This document shows, piece after piece, positions 47,886 to 59,589 of a stretch of 64,000 nt of DNA (the first letter of the stretch is position 1; each line of letters starts with the position of its first letter). The translations under genes and the position numbers were made by a program. The stretch is from Brachynemurus nebulosus (lineage: Eukaryota > Arthropoda > Insecta > Neuroptera > Myrmeleontidae). Under the pieces are notes generated by a model, which was given only the letters and a program-made list of their open reading frames with translations, was not told the origin of the DNA and searched no databases. The stretch covers positions 2,543,076 through 2,607,075 of the forward strand of contig JAPWDM010000022.1 in NCBI GenBank assembly GCA_035578155.1, written 5' to 3'.

Positions 47886-47888
47886 CTT

Positions 47889-48827
47889 ACAAGGAAATGC
47901 ACCCAGAGTGAAATTCGGGATTTTGATGAAACTTCGCTGGTGTGTAGAAGAGGCAAAAATAAGGGACCCGTATTTTTTTTATCGGCCATCGTCCACGTTT
48001 AGGGGGTGAAACCAGCCCTTAAAGTTGGGGGTTAAAATCGTATTTCTTAAGATATCTCGAAAACTATAAGAAATAGAGGAAAACTATAAATTGACGAAAT
48101 GTTACTCTTTGAAAGACCTATTCACTTGTATAGGTTAAACAAGGGCCTAGTTAATAAGATGGGCTGGAGGGGTGAAAATGAGAGTAAATTTTCTTGTAGA
48201 GCCTGAATAGTTCAATGTATCAAATTTTTGCCATCATAAATAGAAAGAGCACCAAAAATTAGGGGATATGTGTTTTTGCGTTTTTTCGGAATATATCTGG
48301 TATCCAAGCCATATAAGGAAGAATAAAATAGGGTAGATTATATTGGATTATTATTGATTGCAAGTACGTTTTATATTTTTTAATTTTTATGTTGATTTTC
48401 ATCACGAAAATGTAAATTTTTACTTTTCGATAGTGATTCACATATTTTTCAGTACTAACTTAATTGGTAAAATAACCATGTGTACATTTGGTTACTCACA
48501 TTCGATATTTTTCGCTGTACAAGAAAATTTACCCTCATTTTTACCCCTCTAGCCCCTCTTATGAACCCGGCCCTGGTTTAATCTATACAAGTGAATAGGT
48601 CTTTCAAAAAGTAACATTTCGTCTATTTAGTTTTCCTCTATGTCTTATAGTTTTCGAGATATTTTAAGAAATACGATTTTAACCCCCAACTTTAGGGGCT
48701 GGTTTCACCCCCTAAACGTGGAAGATGGCCGATAAAAAAAAATACGGGTCCCTTATTTTTGCCTATTCTACACACCAGCGAAGTTTCATAAAAATCCCGA
48801 ATTTCACTCTGGGTGCATCTCCTTGTT
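47889..48827. mobile_element. family D foldback element, ~0.94 kb
   Basis: Arms of about 311 bp (47889-48200 and 48517-48827) are reverse complements with modest divergence. The ends read ACAAGGAAATGCACCCAGAG and, reversed, ACAAGGAGATGCACCCAGAG. Shared arm blocks include 'cgtttagggggtgaaaccag' and 'atctcgaaaactataagaaa'. The 316-bp centre is AT-rich without a transposase. The terminal TAACAAGGA and the 'tctcgaaaac..taagaaatagag' block are shared with the element at 55544. Confidence 0.85.
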
Positions 48828-48829
48828 AG

Positions 48830-49450
48830 AGCAATTTCTATAGTCTAATATCGGCCTTAAGTTCACATTTTTTCCGACTTCAACTGCATACTATGACTTA
48901 TATACGTATATGCGGTAGTAAACAGTAGTAGTATAGTATAGTGGTATGGATTGCGTTTACAATATTTTGACAAGATGTCAGACAAATGAACGCACACCCG
49001 GCACGCATAGTAAATGAATGACTTGGCATCTTTAACGTTTTGACATTCATCCACCAGTACCTATATGAATATTGTAGAAGAACAGCAAGAATCAGCAGTA
49101 AGTAACCAAGACCAACCTTCTGCATATTGCCGTAACCAACTGTAACATGGACGTACGGTTAGTTACTTGATCCATATGAAATTAACCGCACTCGACATAC
49201 CACACCGTCACCGTCAGGGGAGAAAATTGTAGTTGTACTTACCAATTTACGTAATGTAAGTACAATATTATTTATATAAATAAAAATTAGGAATTTTAAC
49301 TATTGTGGTTACCATTTCATTTGTAGGAAATATTACATAGTTAATTATTCAGTTAAAGGTAAAAAAGCTTTCGGCTTATTTTCAGGTGATAATTAAAAAT
49401 CTCTCCTTAATTATAGTGCTCTTCTTCTTTGCAACTATTAACTAAATATT
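48830..49450. other. non-coding stretch, nothing recognised
   Basis: Small overlapping minus-strand frames at 48863-49125 have several Cys residues but no zinc-finger or signal-peptide pattern I would trust. Confidence 0.4.
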
Positions 49451-49454
49451 GACC

Positions 49455-50715
<1,261 letters not shown>

Positions 50716-50721
50716 TTATAA

Positions 50722-51091
50722 GGCCTTTTAGATGGTCATATCAGTTCTCAGTTCAGTTTCAGTCAAACTGCCAGTTTTTCCATCGTGTAAAAATTAAAAT
50801 CTGAAAGCAGAACTGAAAAGGAGACTGAGAACTGACGGGATGGATAGACCTATTTTTTTCATTTCAGTTCTTAGAATTCCTATGTGTAAACAAGCGCGTC
50901 ATGCCTCTGTTCATTTCTTCACGTTAGTTCGCTTGAAAATCAGGGTAACCCGACTGAACAAAGAACTGAAGCGACTGAGAACAGTGAGAACTGAACGGAC
51001 CGTGTAAAAACAAACTTTCTTCCGAACTGAAATGAAACAAGAACGAAAACTAAAACTGAACTGAGAACTGATATAACCGTCTAAAAGGCCC
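50722..51091. mobile_element. 370-bp MITE with (G)GGCCTTTTAGA ends
   Basis: Left end GGCCTTTTAGATGGTCATAT; reversed right end GGGCCTTTTAGACGGTTATA. Both continue 'tcagttctcagttcagttt'. ATAA (50718-50721) and TTAA (51092-51095) flank it, so a TTAA (piggyBac-like) or a TTA/TAA (PIF/Harbinger-like) target are both possible. The interior repeats 'cagttctcagtt' and 'gaactgaa' motifs many times in both orientations, which could be multiple transposase-binding sites. Confidence 0.75.
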
Positions 51092-51094
51092 TTA

Positions 51095-52438
51095 ATGGCC
51101 TATTTTTCAACATAGAAGTATCACATTTTTTAAAAAAATATAAGTAATTTGTAAGTGCTTGCTATGTCATATGAAGTTATTTTATATGAATTAAAATGAC
51201 TTAATATACGTCTGTAAAATCTGTATTATTAATTCATTGCCTACTAACCCTTCATAGCCCATCCTGAGATTATTCTTTTACCGCAAAATAATGTAAACAA
51301 ATTCGGTTTTATAACAAGGCCTTGTTGACTCGGTGTTTCTAATTACATTTCTTCAATTACTCTGATGATGATCGCGAGATTGAAAACGCGTTTAGTAAAT
51401 TCTACTCAATTCTAGTGAAATTGACAAAGTAATTGAAACTTTAAATATTTTTAATATTTAAAATGAAATTTCACAAAGTAAACCTCTCAACAGTAAATTA
51501 TTCTTTATCATTTGTTTAAAATTAACTCTCAGTATTGCCTTTCATTCTATTATAAAACAAAAAAGTCTTTTTTAAATTAATTTTAGAGTTACACGTGCTT
51601 TATGGGGGTGCTCAGTACTTTTGGCCAAGGCTGTATTAGATGTATACCATTAATTTAAAACGATCTGTTAAATACCGTGTTCAAAAGATACCAGAAACTA
51701 TTACTGCCTATAAAGAAATCTTGTCTTTGTATGTAAAAATCAATTTAACATAGATTAATCTCAGTCATTTTTGATTTAGTGAGGTAAATGTAACTGAAGA
51801 TAATTTAGTAAGCCATCCTGTCGTCTATAGTTATTGCTAAGAAATCCCATTTCCAACACCACTTAATCGAATAGTTAAACAAACATTATACAGTTCAAAT
51901 CTCATCGTTAAGTGTAATATACATATATTATTTCTAAAGATAATTCACAAATTCATATTTATACATTTTTTGTTATAACTTTTCTTAAGCAAAACAAAAG
52001 GCCCATTATTCAATTAATTATTTGTATTAATGATTCCCTAAGGATCATATTTTTGTCTTTTTCAACACATTTTCTCGGTTTGTTTGTTTATACATATATA
52101 TTTTTTTTAAATAATAACACAGCAGATAATCAATCATTCTATTCTCAACGGTAAATAATATATATATAGAAATAAAGCTTGAAGCTTTGTAATTGAAGCT
52201 TAACATATATACTCGTACATGTATACATTCATGTATGTTATACGATATGTGAATGTTACAAAAGACTAACGTGTGTTTCAATAATGCCAACAAAAGACAT
52301 TGTATACTGAATAATAATTTATACATTTTAAGTCAAAGGACGGCAATGTCGACATGGCAAGAAAAAACAAACATTAGTAAAAATTCTTTTCGTCTATTTC
52401 TCCTGGTCGAGTTCCGCTAATATTGTACTACAGTAGTT
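51095..52438. other. AT-rich non-coding stretch
   Basis: Apart from the Tc1-like end at 51590-51635 I see nothing bounded. The 93-codon frame 52045-52326 (-) is Tyr/Leu/Ile-rich and unrecognised. Confidence 0.45.
51590..51635 (+). mobile_element. Tc1-like terminal repeat, solitary 3' end
   Basis: 'ggggtgctcagtacttttgg' followed by 'ccaaggctgta' matches the type of terminus found in Tc1-like elements (TACAGCCTTGGCCAAAAGTA on the other strand). It ends in TA. No transposase or second end is found within 2 kb upstream, so it is a solitary remnant. Confidence 0.5.
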
Positions 52439-52807
52439 ATTCAATGCAGTGGCGGTTATTCCAGGTATGCGGGGTAGGCGCCGCTTACCCTAGCTGTTTC
52501 TTAAAAACTGAAATAAATTTATAACGAAAATAACATTGTTTACAAAATAATTTAAATATACAATTTCCATAAGATTTACCTTACATTATTGCATATATAT
52601 TGCACATTAGAATGCATATATTATACCAATTATACATACCTAATTATGATATAGCTAAAATGCATAAATATGGTCCACAGTACGTGTTACATATAGACAC
52701 GATCAACAATAGACCCTGTAGCCAGTCTATGTAGCTGTGTATAGGACGTACATACGCATATGTACCTACTCAGCTATGCGATCATCATCTGAGCATATCC
52801 GTGTGTA

Positions 52808-53062
52808 CTGAATCTGTATATGTATATTATGTATCTGTGCAGTTGTATTAGTGGTTTATAATACTGGTAGTCCTTTGGCATGGTAGGCACCAGGATCGGC
52901 GCATATCGTATATTCGATAACAGTCGATGTAATGGCTATACTGAATCTACATATGTATATGTATATGTGCAGCTGTATTAGTGGCTTATAATACCGTATA
53001 GTTCTTTTCCATCGTAGGCACCAGGCTCGGCGCTTATCGTATATTCGATAACAGCCGAACTA
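52808..53062 (+). repeat. two-copy ~130-bp tandem duplication inside the hAT element
   Basis: Copy 1 starts 'ctgaatctgtatatgtatat' at 52808, copy 2 'ctgaatctacatatgtatat' at 52941. Both contain 'gtattagtgg.ttataatac', 'gtaggcaccagg' and 'cgtatattcgataacag'. They differ at scattered sites. Confidence 0.85.
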
Positions 53063-53530
53063 ACCAAATCTTAACTTGTGCTCTAATCACCTCAGCTTTT
53101 AAATTTTTTAGCATGCTTCCTATACTTATAAATTTATCGTTGCTGTCAACTGTGATTTGATTATTAAGATTTTATTACCTACTGTCTTTTTTTTAAATGA
53201 CTAAAAAACAACGGTTGCGTTATTAACACAACATAAAGTAATTAACACAACTTTTTTTAAGGAATATTGACGAAAATAATTTTTCTTTAGACTATTGAAG
53301 GTAATTTAAATCATGTTTATTTAGCCTCATAAAAATATTGCTGGTGTTTTACTTTGACTGTGAAAGAAAAGTTATTCCATATTTTTATATTTTTCCTGAA
53401 TCTTATATTTTCTACAACTCAGTTTGTTACAAAAAAGCGTTTGCACATCATTTTCCAAACTTCTTTTGATAAATATTCTAAAATTAGGTGGTTGTTTGAT
53501 ACCAAAAAAGCTTTTCTCTTGTATGTTATT

Positions 53531-53707
53531 CAGGCCCGGACTTAGCCTAAGTGGCGCCCGGGGCAAGGTCAAAAAATGGCGCCTCTGTAGAAAAAGTATT
53601 TCCTTTTTTCCTCCCAAAAAGCAAGTGACGAGCAAAAGAAGAAAAAAACCTCATACCTAATTTTGGCGCCCCTCAAAACCTGCCGCCCGGGACACGTGAC
53701 CCGCCTG
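53531..53707. mobile_element. 177-bp hAT-like MITE nested in the hAT element
   Basis: Left end CAGGCCCGGACTTAGCC; reversed right end CAGGCGGGTCACGTGTCC. G/C-rich 'ggcgcccgggg' and 'gccgcccgggac' lie near the ends. Its core 'gtgacgagcaaaagaagaaa' is, inverted, the 'cttttgctcgtcac' motif of the MITE at 35879. No clear target duplication. Confidence 0.6.
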
Positions 53708-53804
53708 CTATTTTAGTACCTCTTTACACATTAAGTGTGATTTACCTTTTTGAAAGCGCATACCCAGTCTTAAAGCTCACGAGCCGCCACTGATTCAATG
53801 TATA

Positions 53805-54300
53805 TTATAGAACAGTAGTAAGTATGTTTAGGTATTACAGTACGGGCTGGTGACATTTTAGAAACGACTGGACATTTTAACAATCATTTATCACAGTTAC
53901 TTGTAACATAATTCAACGTAAATTTGGTCAATTTCCATTATTCGATCATTTAACAAAACGTATACCGTAAGTTTTAGTTTTAACAGGCAGAGTATAAGTT
54001 CTATTAATTACAGATTTTAATAAAAATTAGGTACGAGTATTAGAAAGTTTTAAAACTAAATTACCACCATGGTGCAAGTAAATATGGCTTACTCTAGCTA
54101 CATACAAGGGACACTACAATAAAACTAGCCGTTCCAGAAACAAAAATTTTAAAAGTCGTTTGAAATATCTCACTTTGATCGTTTGAACTGATACATATAC
54201 GGACATTTAATTGAATTAAAGATAGATTAAAATACAATATGTTTTTTAATTGAAATTCCATATTGAATTTTATTTAAACTGAAAAGGAAAGAAGTCATAG
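53805..54300. other. AT-rich spacer, nothing recognised
   Basis: No repeat or coding signal. Confidence 0.5.
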
Positions 54301-54306
54301 AAAAAG

Positions 54307-54417
54307 TATAGTATTCTACTAACATGCAATGGCTATTACTGACTCAAATGAATTACGACTGGAGTTCGTGTTCATGAGTAACAGTCATCGTTAACCGTTT
54401 GTAGAATAGTATACTAT
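54307..54417. mobile_element. ~110-bp inverted-repeat MITE
   Basis: The left end TATAGTATTCTACTAACATG is mirrored, imperfectly, by the right end, whose reverse complement reads TATACTATTCTACAAACGG. The similarity extends about 40 bp inward to 'tgactca'/'gttactca'. The divergence of the arms suggests an old copy. Confidence 0.55.
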
Positions 54418-54419
54418 TA

Positions 54420-55540
54420 ATAAGCATCCAGTGAGGTGTAATTGAGATACCAACAAGCCAGTATTATTTTTTATGTACACATATGTATATTCTTTTCATG
54501 AAGTAATTTAATTGTAACAGAATTTAAAATCATATTAACAATCAATTCAGATAAGTAGTCGCTAGTCGTTATCTATGTAAGTACTACAATATAAGCGTTT
54601 CTCGTACTCCACTGATGATCTGAAAAAAAGAGACATTTTGAAGTAAATACATATCTTTCAACTTTTACCGTAAATATATAATGAGAACAACTAACTACCT
54701 TCCTTTGTGAAGTTGATAATCTAGACTTCATAAAAGCTTTTGACAACGTTCTTGACGAAAATATATACTAGTAAATGCAAAACGAGTGATTTGATTATAA
54801 TTTAACGTAAACGCCCGTTATAACTGAAACATACATATAAATACAGCAAATATAAGAATACAATTGAAAAACATTAAACTTTAATGTCATTTATGTCCAC
54901 GTTTGAGCAAGTCAATTTATTATTCTAAGTACGTGTTTTTTTCGCTTTCACTCTCGTATCGTCGTAACACTAGATACAGTATAGTTTATAGTGTGTCGTA
55001 CTTATTTTGATGGTAAAAAGTGATATTTCATTTGGATAATACACATAGTACAACACTGGGCTAGACTAGGATTGAAATATCATTATTTATTCTAAGATAA
55101 AATTACTTGTAAATGAAATATCAGTGATGGTAGTATGTGATACCATAATGAATTAAAAGCGAGTAAATTGAATTCACTTTCTCAACCTGAGTGATTGATA
55201 TTACGGGAAAGTTTTATTTCAAATAATTTAGAATTTAAAATGAATTTATATAGTTGTTATTTCTAAAGGTAGTTTTTATCAAATGACTGTATTTGATAAT
55301 CACATAATGGAAAGTAAATATTGGTTTGGATTTTTTTTTCAATGGTTGAAAAATGTGAAAGGAAGTTTTAAAAATAGACACCGTCAAAACTAGATGCATG
55401 CATTTACGTACCAGTTGGTGGGACCACTGGAAAGAGCTCATTTTGTTTCTTCGATGTCACGGTCTGTTTTATGGATGTAAGTCAATCAATACATTCATGG
55501 ATTAAGTTCCATCCAGTTAAAACCAAAACGTTTTGAGAAT
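54420..55540. other. AT-rich non-coding stretch, nothing recognised
   Basis: Only short frames, for example 55235-55441 (-), without motifs. Confidence 0.5.
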
Positions 55541-55543
55541 CAC

Positions 55544-55914
55544 TAACAAGGAAAAGTCGCGAGGCCGAAAATTTTAAAAAATCTGAAACGTTGTCAGTTT
55601 GTAAAGAATGATCACCTAATAACATAAAAAATATCAGTTTTGCTGCTAAAAAACATTTTTAAGGGGTGGAATCGCCCTTCAAAAATTGGGGTAAAAATTT
55701 AATTTTTCAAATACTTATCTCGAAAACGGTAAGAAATAGAGCAAAAGTTTAAATTGAGAATAAATTTTTACTCCAATTTTTGAAGGGCGATTTCACCCCT
55801 TAAAAACGTTTTTTAGCAACAACTGATATTTTTTATGTTATTAGGTGCTCATTATCTACAAATTGGCAAAGTTTCAATTTTTTTTTTAATTTTCGACTTC
55901 GCGACCTTTCTTTG
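55544..55914. mobile_element. family D foldback element, ~0.37 kb
   Basis: The left arm (55544-55700) begins TAACAAGGAAAAGTCGCGAG. The right arm (about 55762-55914) is its reverse complement, sharing 'cctaataacataaaaaatat' and 'aaggggtg.aatcgcccttc'. The loop holds 'tatctcgaaaacggtaagaa', the block also found at the inner arms of the 47889 element. It is a shorter relative of that element. Confidence 0.8.
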
Positions 55915-55919
55915 TGATT

Positions 55920-57410
55920 TTTTGAAGTGAATATATCTGTGAGACTAATTGTATCTGTGAGACTAAAACGATACTAATTGTAAGCAGTATTCTAAAAATG
56001 CGAGTGACACCAAATGATTTCAATGTAAAACAACTAGCACCTGAAAGCTTAGAGCGTTCAGTAGAGGAAAATCGAAAATTTTAATACAATATACCTACCA
56101 TGAAATTCTTTTGACATTCATTATAAAACATGGAAGTGCTTAAGGAGTCTTTTACAAATGATGTGCTAAAAAAAACACTTTTTTGGAATTAAAATGCATA
56201 TAATTAAGTGACTTTTTTCTCTTTTTGACCTTTCATATGTCCTTGTAAGCCTGTTGAAGATCTCAGACCAAAAAAAGGTGCCAAAGATTAGAAAAAATAA
56301 AAATAAAAATAACTTTATTAGACCAAAACTTGATGCATTCTCTTTATTACGGTGTTTTTTATAAGACTAAATCTAAAATCAAACCTTAAAATAAAAAATT
56401 TGATTTTTTTAAAACGTCTGAACGGTAAAAAAACAAGTCAATTTTTCCTACTTTTTCATGATATCGCCAAGAAGAATATAAAGTCTGATAGGCTGATTCT
56501 ATCGAGTAGTTTTTGAGAGCGAGTTCCCGCCAATTTAAAAATGTTGTTTCAACAAATACGTGCATAAAATTTCGGTATGTAAAAATTAATGGTTTATATA
56601 CAGATTTATATAATTATACACAAACCTAGAGATACCTATTACACATATAAACGTATATACGTATGGTGCAGCCACACGAATAGGCCTCAATTACTATTAC
56701 AAGCTCTTGAACTTGTACTGTCTTCAGAAGCTAAGACGTATAAAGGACTATGAGAAAAAAATTTCGAATTTTTTGTTCGTTCCAAAGGTATTTCCCCCCT
56801 CGGAAGTATTATATATACTCGTATATAACGGAATATATTTATAATATTAAATATTGATAGATATTTTAACAGTAAATATATAAGTATAGGTAGTATGTTA
56901 AATTTAATTCCCGTAAGAAATATAAACTTTATACATATTTCGAACTAAATGCAAATATTAAAATTAATCTAAATTCAAAATTAGTTTATGAATTATTAAT
57001 TAGTGTACGTATCGCTTGAGGATAAGTAAATGTAATTTTCAATAACTTTCTGATACAAGTTAACTTTGCGTTAAGAAAAGTACTGGTATTTTAAAAACTG
57101 TCAATTTCAATTTGGAAGATACATAATTATATAATTTTACTTCATATATATTATCTCACGAAAGTTTTTGTACAAAAGAAAATAGAAATAGGAAAATACA
57201 TTCTTGAGAACAGATTCTCAGCTCTAATACTTCATACGACTCTATTTAAAATTCAGGTAATACAGTATTCAAAAAAGTCTTTAGACAAAACAATAAAGAA
57301 AAAAATTACATGTGCGGAACATAAAATTAATAATTAATAGCTGTTTTTAATATTTCGTAAAATATCTCTTTGCTTTAATTATTCCTTGCAAACAATTGGG
57401 CATTTACGCC
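55920..57410. other. AT-rich non-coding stretch
   Basis: No gene supported. 'cagtattcaaaaaagtcttt' at 57263 could be an end of the Tc1 remnant that follows. Confidence 0.45.
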
Positions 57411-57411
<1 letters not shown>

Positions 57412-57441
<30 letters not shown>

Positions 57442-57654
57442 TGTAAAATCCAGACTGATTTTGCTCCATTCATCAAGCAATGCTTTAATTAAATCCTGTT
57501 TATTATAAATATTGCGTTTTCTTGTTTGAACACCTAAATGGTATCTCCAATCCAAAGATTTCCGTTTCCAACCCTCTTTACGCAATCTTGCAGTTTTCGG
57601 AATTTTTACACATAATATACACGATTTGTGGTACTTTGCTATTATTTTACACAA
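57412..57654 (-). pseudogene. Tc1-like transposase C-terminal remnant
   Basis: On the minus strand the frame contains WRYHLGVQTRKRN and then YNKQDLIKALLDEWSKISLD. This fits the end of Tc1 transposases, where 'NPIEHLWDxLGRxVRxRN' with the last catalytic acidic residue is followed by 'LxxALxEEWxxIP'. Just before it the expected SPDLNPIE is disrupted (KEGWKRKSLDW), so there is a frameshift or substitution at the catalytic position. The frame then runs into a 27-base T run (A on the coding strand). The N-terminal DNA-binding domain and the first two catalytic Asp residues are absent. Confidence 0.6.
57416..57442. repeat. 27-base T run
   Basis: A pure homopolymer at the 3' side of the Tc1 remnant. 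It is A-rich on the transposase strand, which could reflect a retroposed copy or slippage. Confidence 0.95.
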
Positions 57655-57659
57655 ACATA

Positions 57660-58320
57660 TTTGTTACGACAGAATTCAAACATTACACTATTTTGGTATA
57701 TGTTTTCACTTAAAGAAGGCGAGAAAAACTTTCAATATAAAAAGTTTGGTGAACGGAAAATTTATCCACTGATGTGTAAAATACTTTCATGATAACATTA
57801 TAATAATAACAACACGGAAAAGGAACGAAATATTTTCCTATATCGTAACATTTAACAGCTTTACAGCCATCTTATATACGTCGGTGTCGTCGATCTTCAC
57901 TGTTGTATTACAAAATTATACCCAAAACGCGTATACGAATTAAATCTTTACGACATAACATTAGAACAAGCTGTCGCACATTACGCACATACTCGCATAA
58001 TATTTGGGAATTCTTGTTGTCACTTATGGTAAATTTTGTATACATATTATGTATGTATGTATTTGTACGCATAATTTTATTAGTAACCGGAAATATGTTC
58101 AACTTATTTTCAAGTAGACAAACTAGATTAAGATGTTTAATGTTCAACATTATAAAATTATGATTGTAAAGAAACAATGGTGCATATGTTGATTTTGTTA
58201 TTGAAAAATAGCATTTGTTAGTCCTAATCGAACGGTTGCTTAGGGCCAACAATAATCACAGCGAATAATATGAATTTGGTATTCAGTAACCAATTTCGTT
58301 ACGTTGTACAAACTATGATA
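57660..58320. other. AT-rich non-coding stretch
   Basis: Two opposing frames at 57903-58163 (+) and 57908-58252 (-) overlap. The minus frame is 114 codons but starts at a non-ATG codon and has no recognisable motif. Confidence 0.4.
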
Positions 58321-58326
58321 GAGTAC

Positions 58327-58598
58327 CAGTGACGTAACGAGCTTCACTACGTCTTGGAGTGATTCCGGCTCAAGGGGCTCTTATCTAAAAATCAATTTTT
58401 CCCTAAAAATAGAGTCGATGAGTAAAAGAAAAAAAAACTAAAGAAAACTTTTTTGTTTTGTTTTCTTTTTTGTTTTTCTCGTCAATTTTTCTCCCCTGTT
58501 CCGTTTTCCTGTTGCGCTAATATTTTCTTTGTCGCGCCCTGTTTTTCCATGCGCCCTAGAGCGGGTCTTCCATTTGCTCTATTTTAGTTTCGTCACTA
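58327..58598. mobile_element. 272-bp hAT-like MITE
   Basis: Left end CAGTGACGTAACGAGC; reversed right end TAGTGACGAAACTAAA. The inner G/C-rich words 'cgcgccctg' and 'gcgccctagagcg' and the T-rich 'tttttctcgtcaatttttct' tie it to the MITEs at 33057, 35879 and 53531. Flanks do not give a clear 8-bp duplication. Confidence 0.6.
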
Positions 58599-58599
58599 T

Positions 58600-59465
58600 A
58601 TATTGCGTTCAAGTAATTTATTATCAGCTACATACTCCCAATCTACTACTGGATTTATTGGTAAATCATAAATGTAACAATTAATTGCAGTTGCGAAATT
58701 ACCACTCTTTGATTTTATTATCATTGAACAATGAAAGTCAGGAAAGTGAGGGATTTTAATTTTACAGTTATGATTCAATCTTTAGTAATAAATCTTAAAT
58801 TTCCGAAAATCATTAACTATGTGGTTTTGATATTAAACTTTCTTTTTAACAAAAATGACGCCACCGGAATTATTGTAGTACCTACCTTTTGCAGTTGCAG
58901 TTTCTATCTACGATCTGCAACTACTCAGAAACTCAAATATCATCGTACAAACAAGTTTTAAGCTCAGATCAGATACCTACGCCAAAAAATAAATATATAG
59001 ATACGTATTTCTGGATTCTGAGTAATAAAATTTAATTTTACCTACCATATTTCGGTTTGTGATTGTAACGTTAACATCATAATATACCTATAGTGTCTCC
59101 GTACAAAATTATGTTAGGTTATTTTACGATTTTCTAAGATGTGTACTGGGTATTTTCTTTTATGGATCGCATATAAATTTTATTAAACGAGAGATCACTC
59201 TTTTGAGATAAGAAATTCACATTATTTAGATCTTCAAAATTAACAAATTTCAAATTAGTAGCCTTATCCTAAGAAAGGTACTAGGGGAGTTGTATGTGTA
59301 TAAAAATATTTTTTATTTGATTATAGTACTGATTTAGCATAATGTCGTTTCAGCTCAATTAGTTCAAATCAGTTTCAACGGTAAATCTTATTCTTTTTTT
59401 ATGCTAACGCCAAGGTTGAGATGTTTTAAGAGGTTTGGTATAGAAGTGTAAGACATATTAAGCAT
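58600..59465. other. AT-rich non-coding stretch, nothing recognised
   Basis: Frames at 58596-58778 (-) and 58731-58961 (+) are short and lack motifs. Confidence 0.5.
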
Positions 59466-59470
59466 TCTAA

Positions 59471-59583
59471 GCCCTGCCGCGCATCGATGGGATACGACAC
59501 GTAAGATACGACATGAGCGACATAAGACATGTGTCACTCATGGCGTATCTTACGTATCGTATTTCCTAGGGGTGCAGCCGGGC
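59471..59583. mobile_element. 113-bp MITE, probably PIF/Harbinger-like
   Basis: Left end GCCCTGCCGCGCATCGATGG and reversed right end GCCCGGCTGCACCCCTAGGA pair imperfectly. The inner arms are stronger: 'gatacgacacgtaagatacg' against 'aatacgatacgtaagatacg', then 'catgag.gac'. TAA lies on both outer sides (59468-59470 and 59584-59586), the TWA target of PIF/Harbinger elements. No coding capacity. Confidence 0.65.
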
Positions 59584-59589
59584 TAACAG

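Larger units (their letters stand above)
52447..53792. mobile_element. 1.35-kb non-autonomous hAT element with perfect 8-bp target duplication
   Basis: The ends are CAGTGGCGG...CCGCCACTG, the CAG...CTG form with short inverted repeats expected of hAT. ATTCAATG flanks it exactly on both sides (52439-52446, 53793-53800). The interior lacks any transposase. It holds a ~130-bp tandem duplication (52808-53062) and a nested small hAT-like element (53531-53707). Frames at 53354-53660 on both strands are incidental. Confidence 0.9.

Noticed and set aside
57908..58252. 114-codon minus-strand frame as a host gene
   Set aside because: No ATG at its start, no motif, and it overlaps an equally open plus frame, which is typical of chance.
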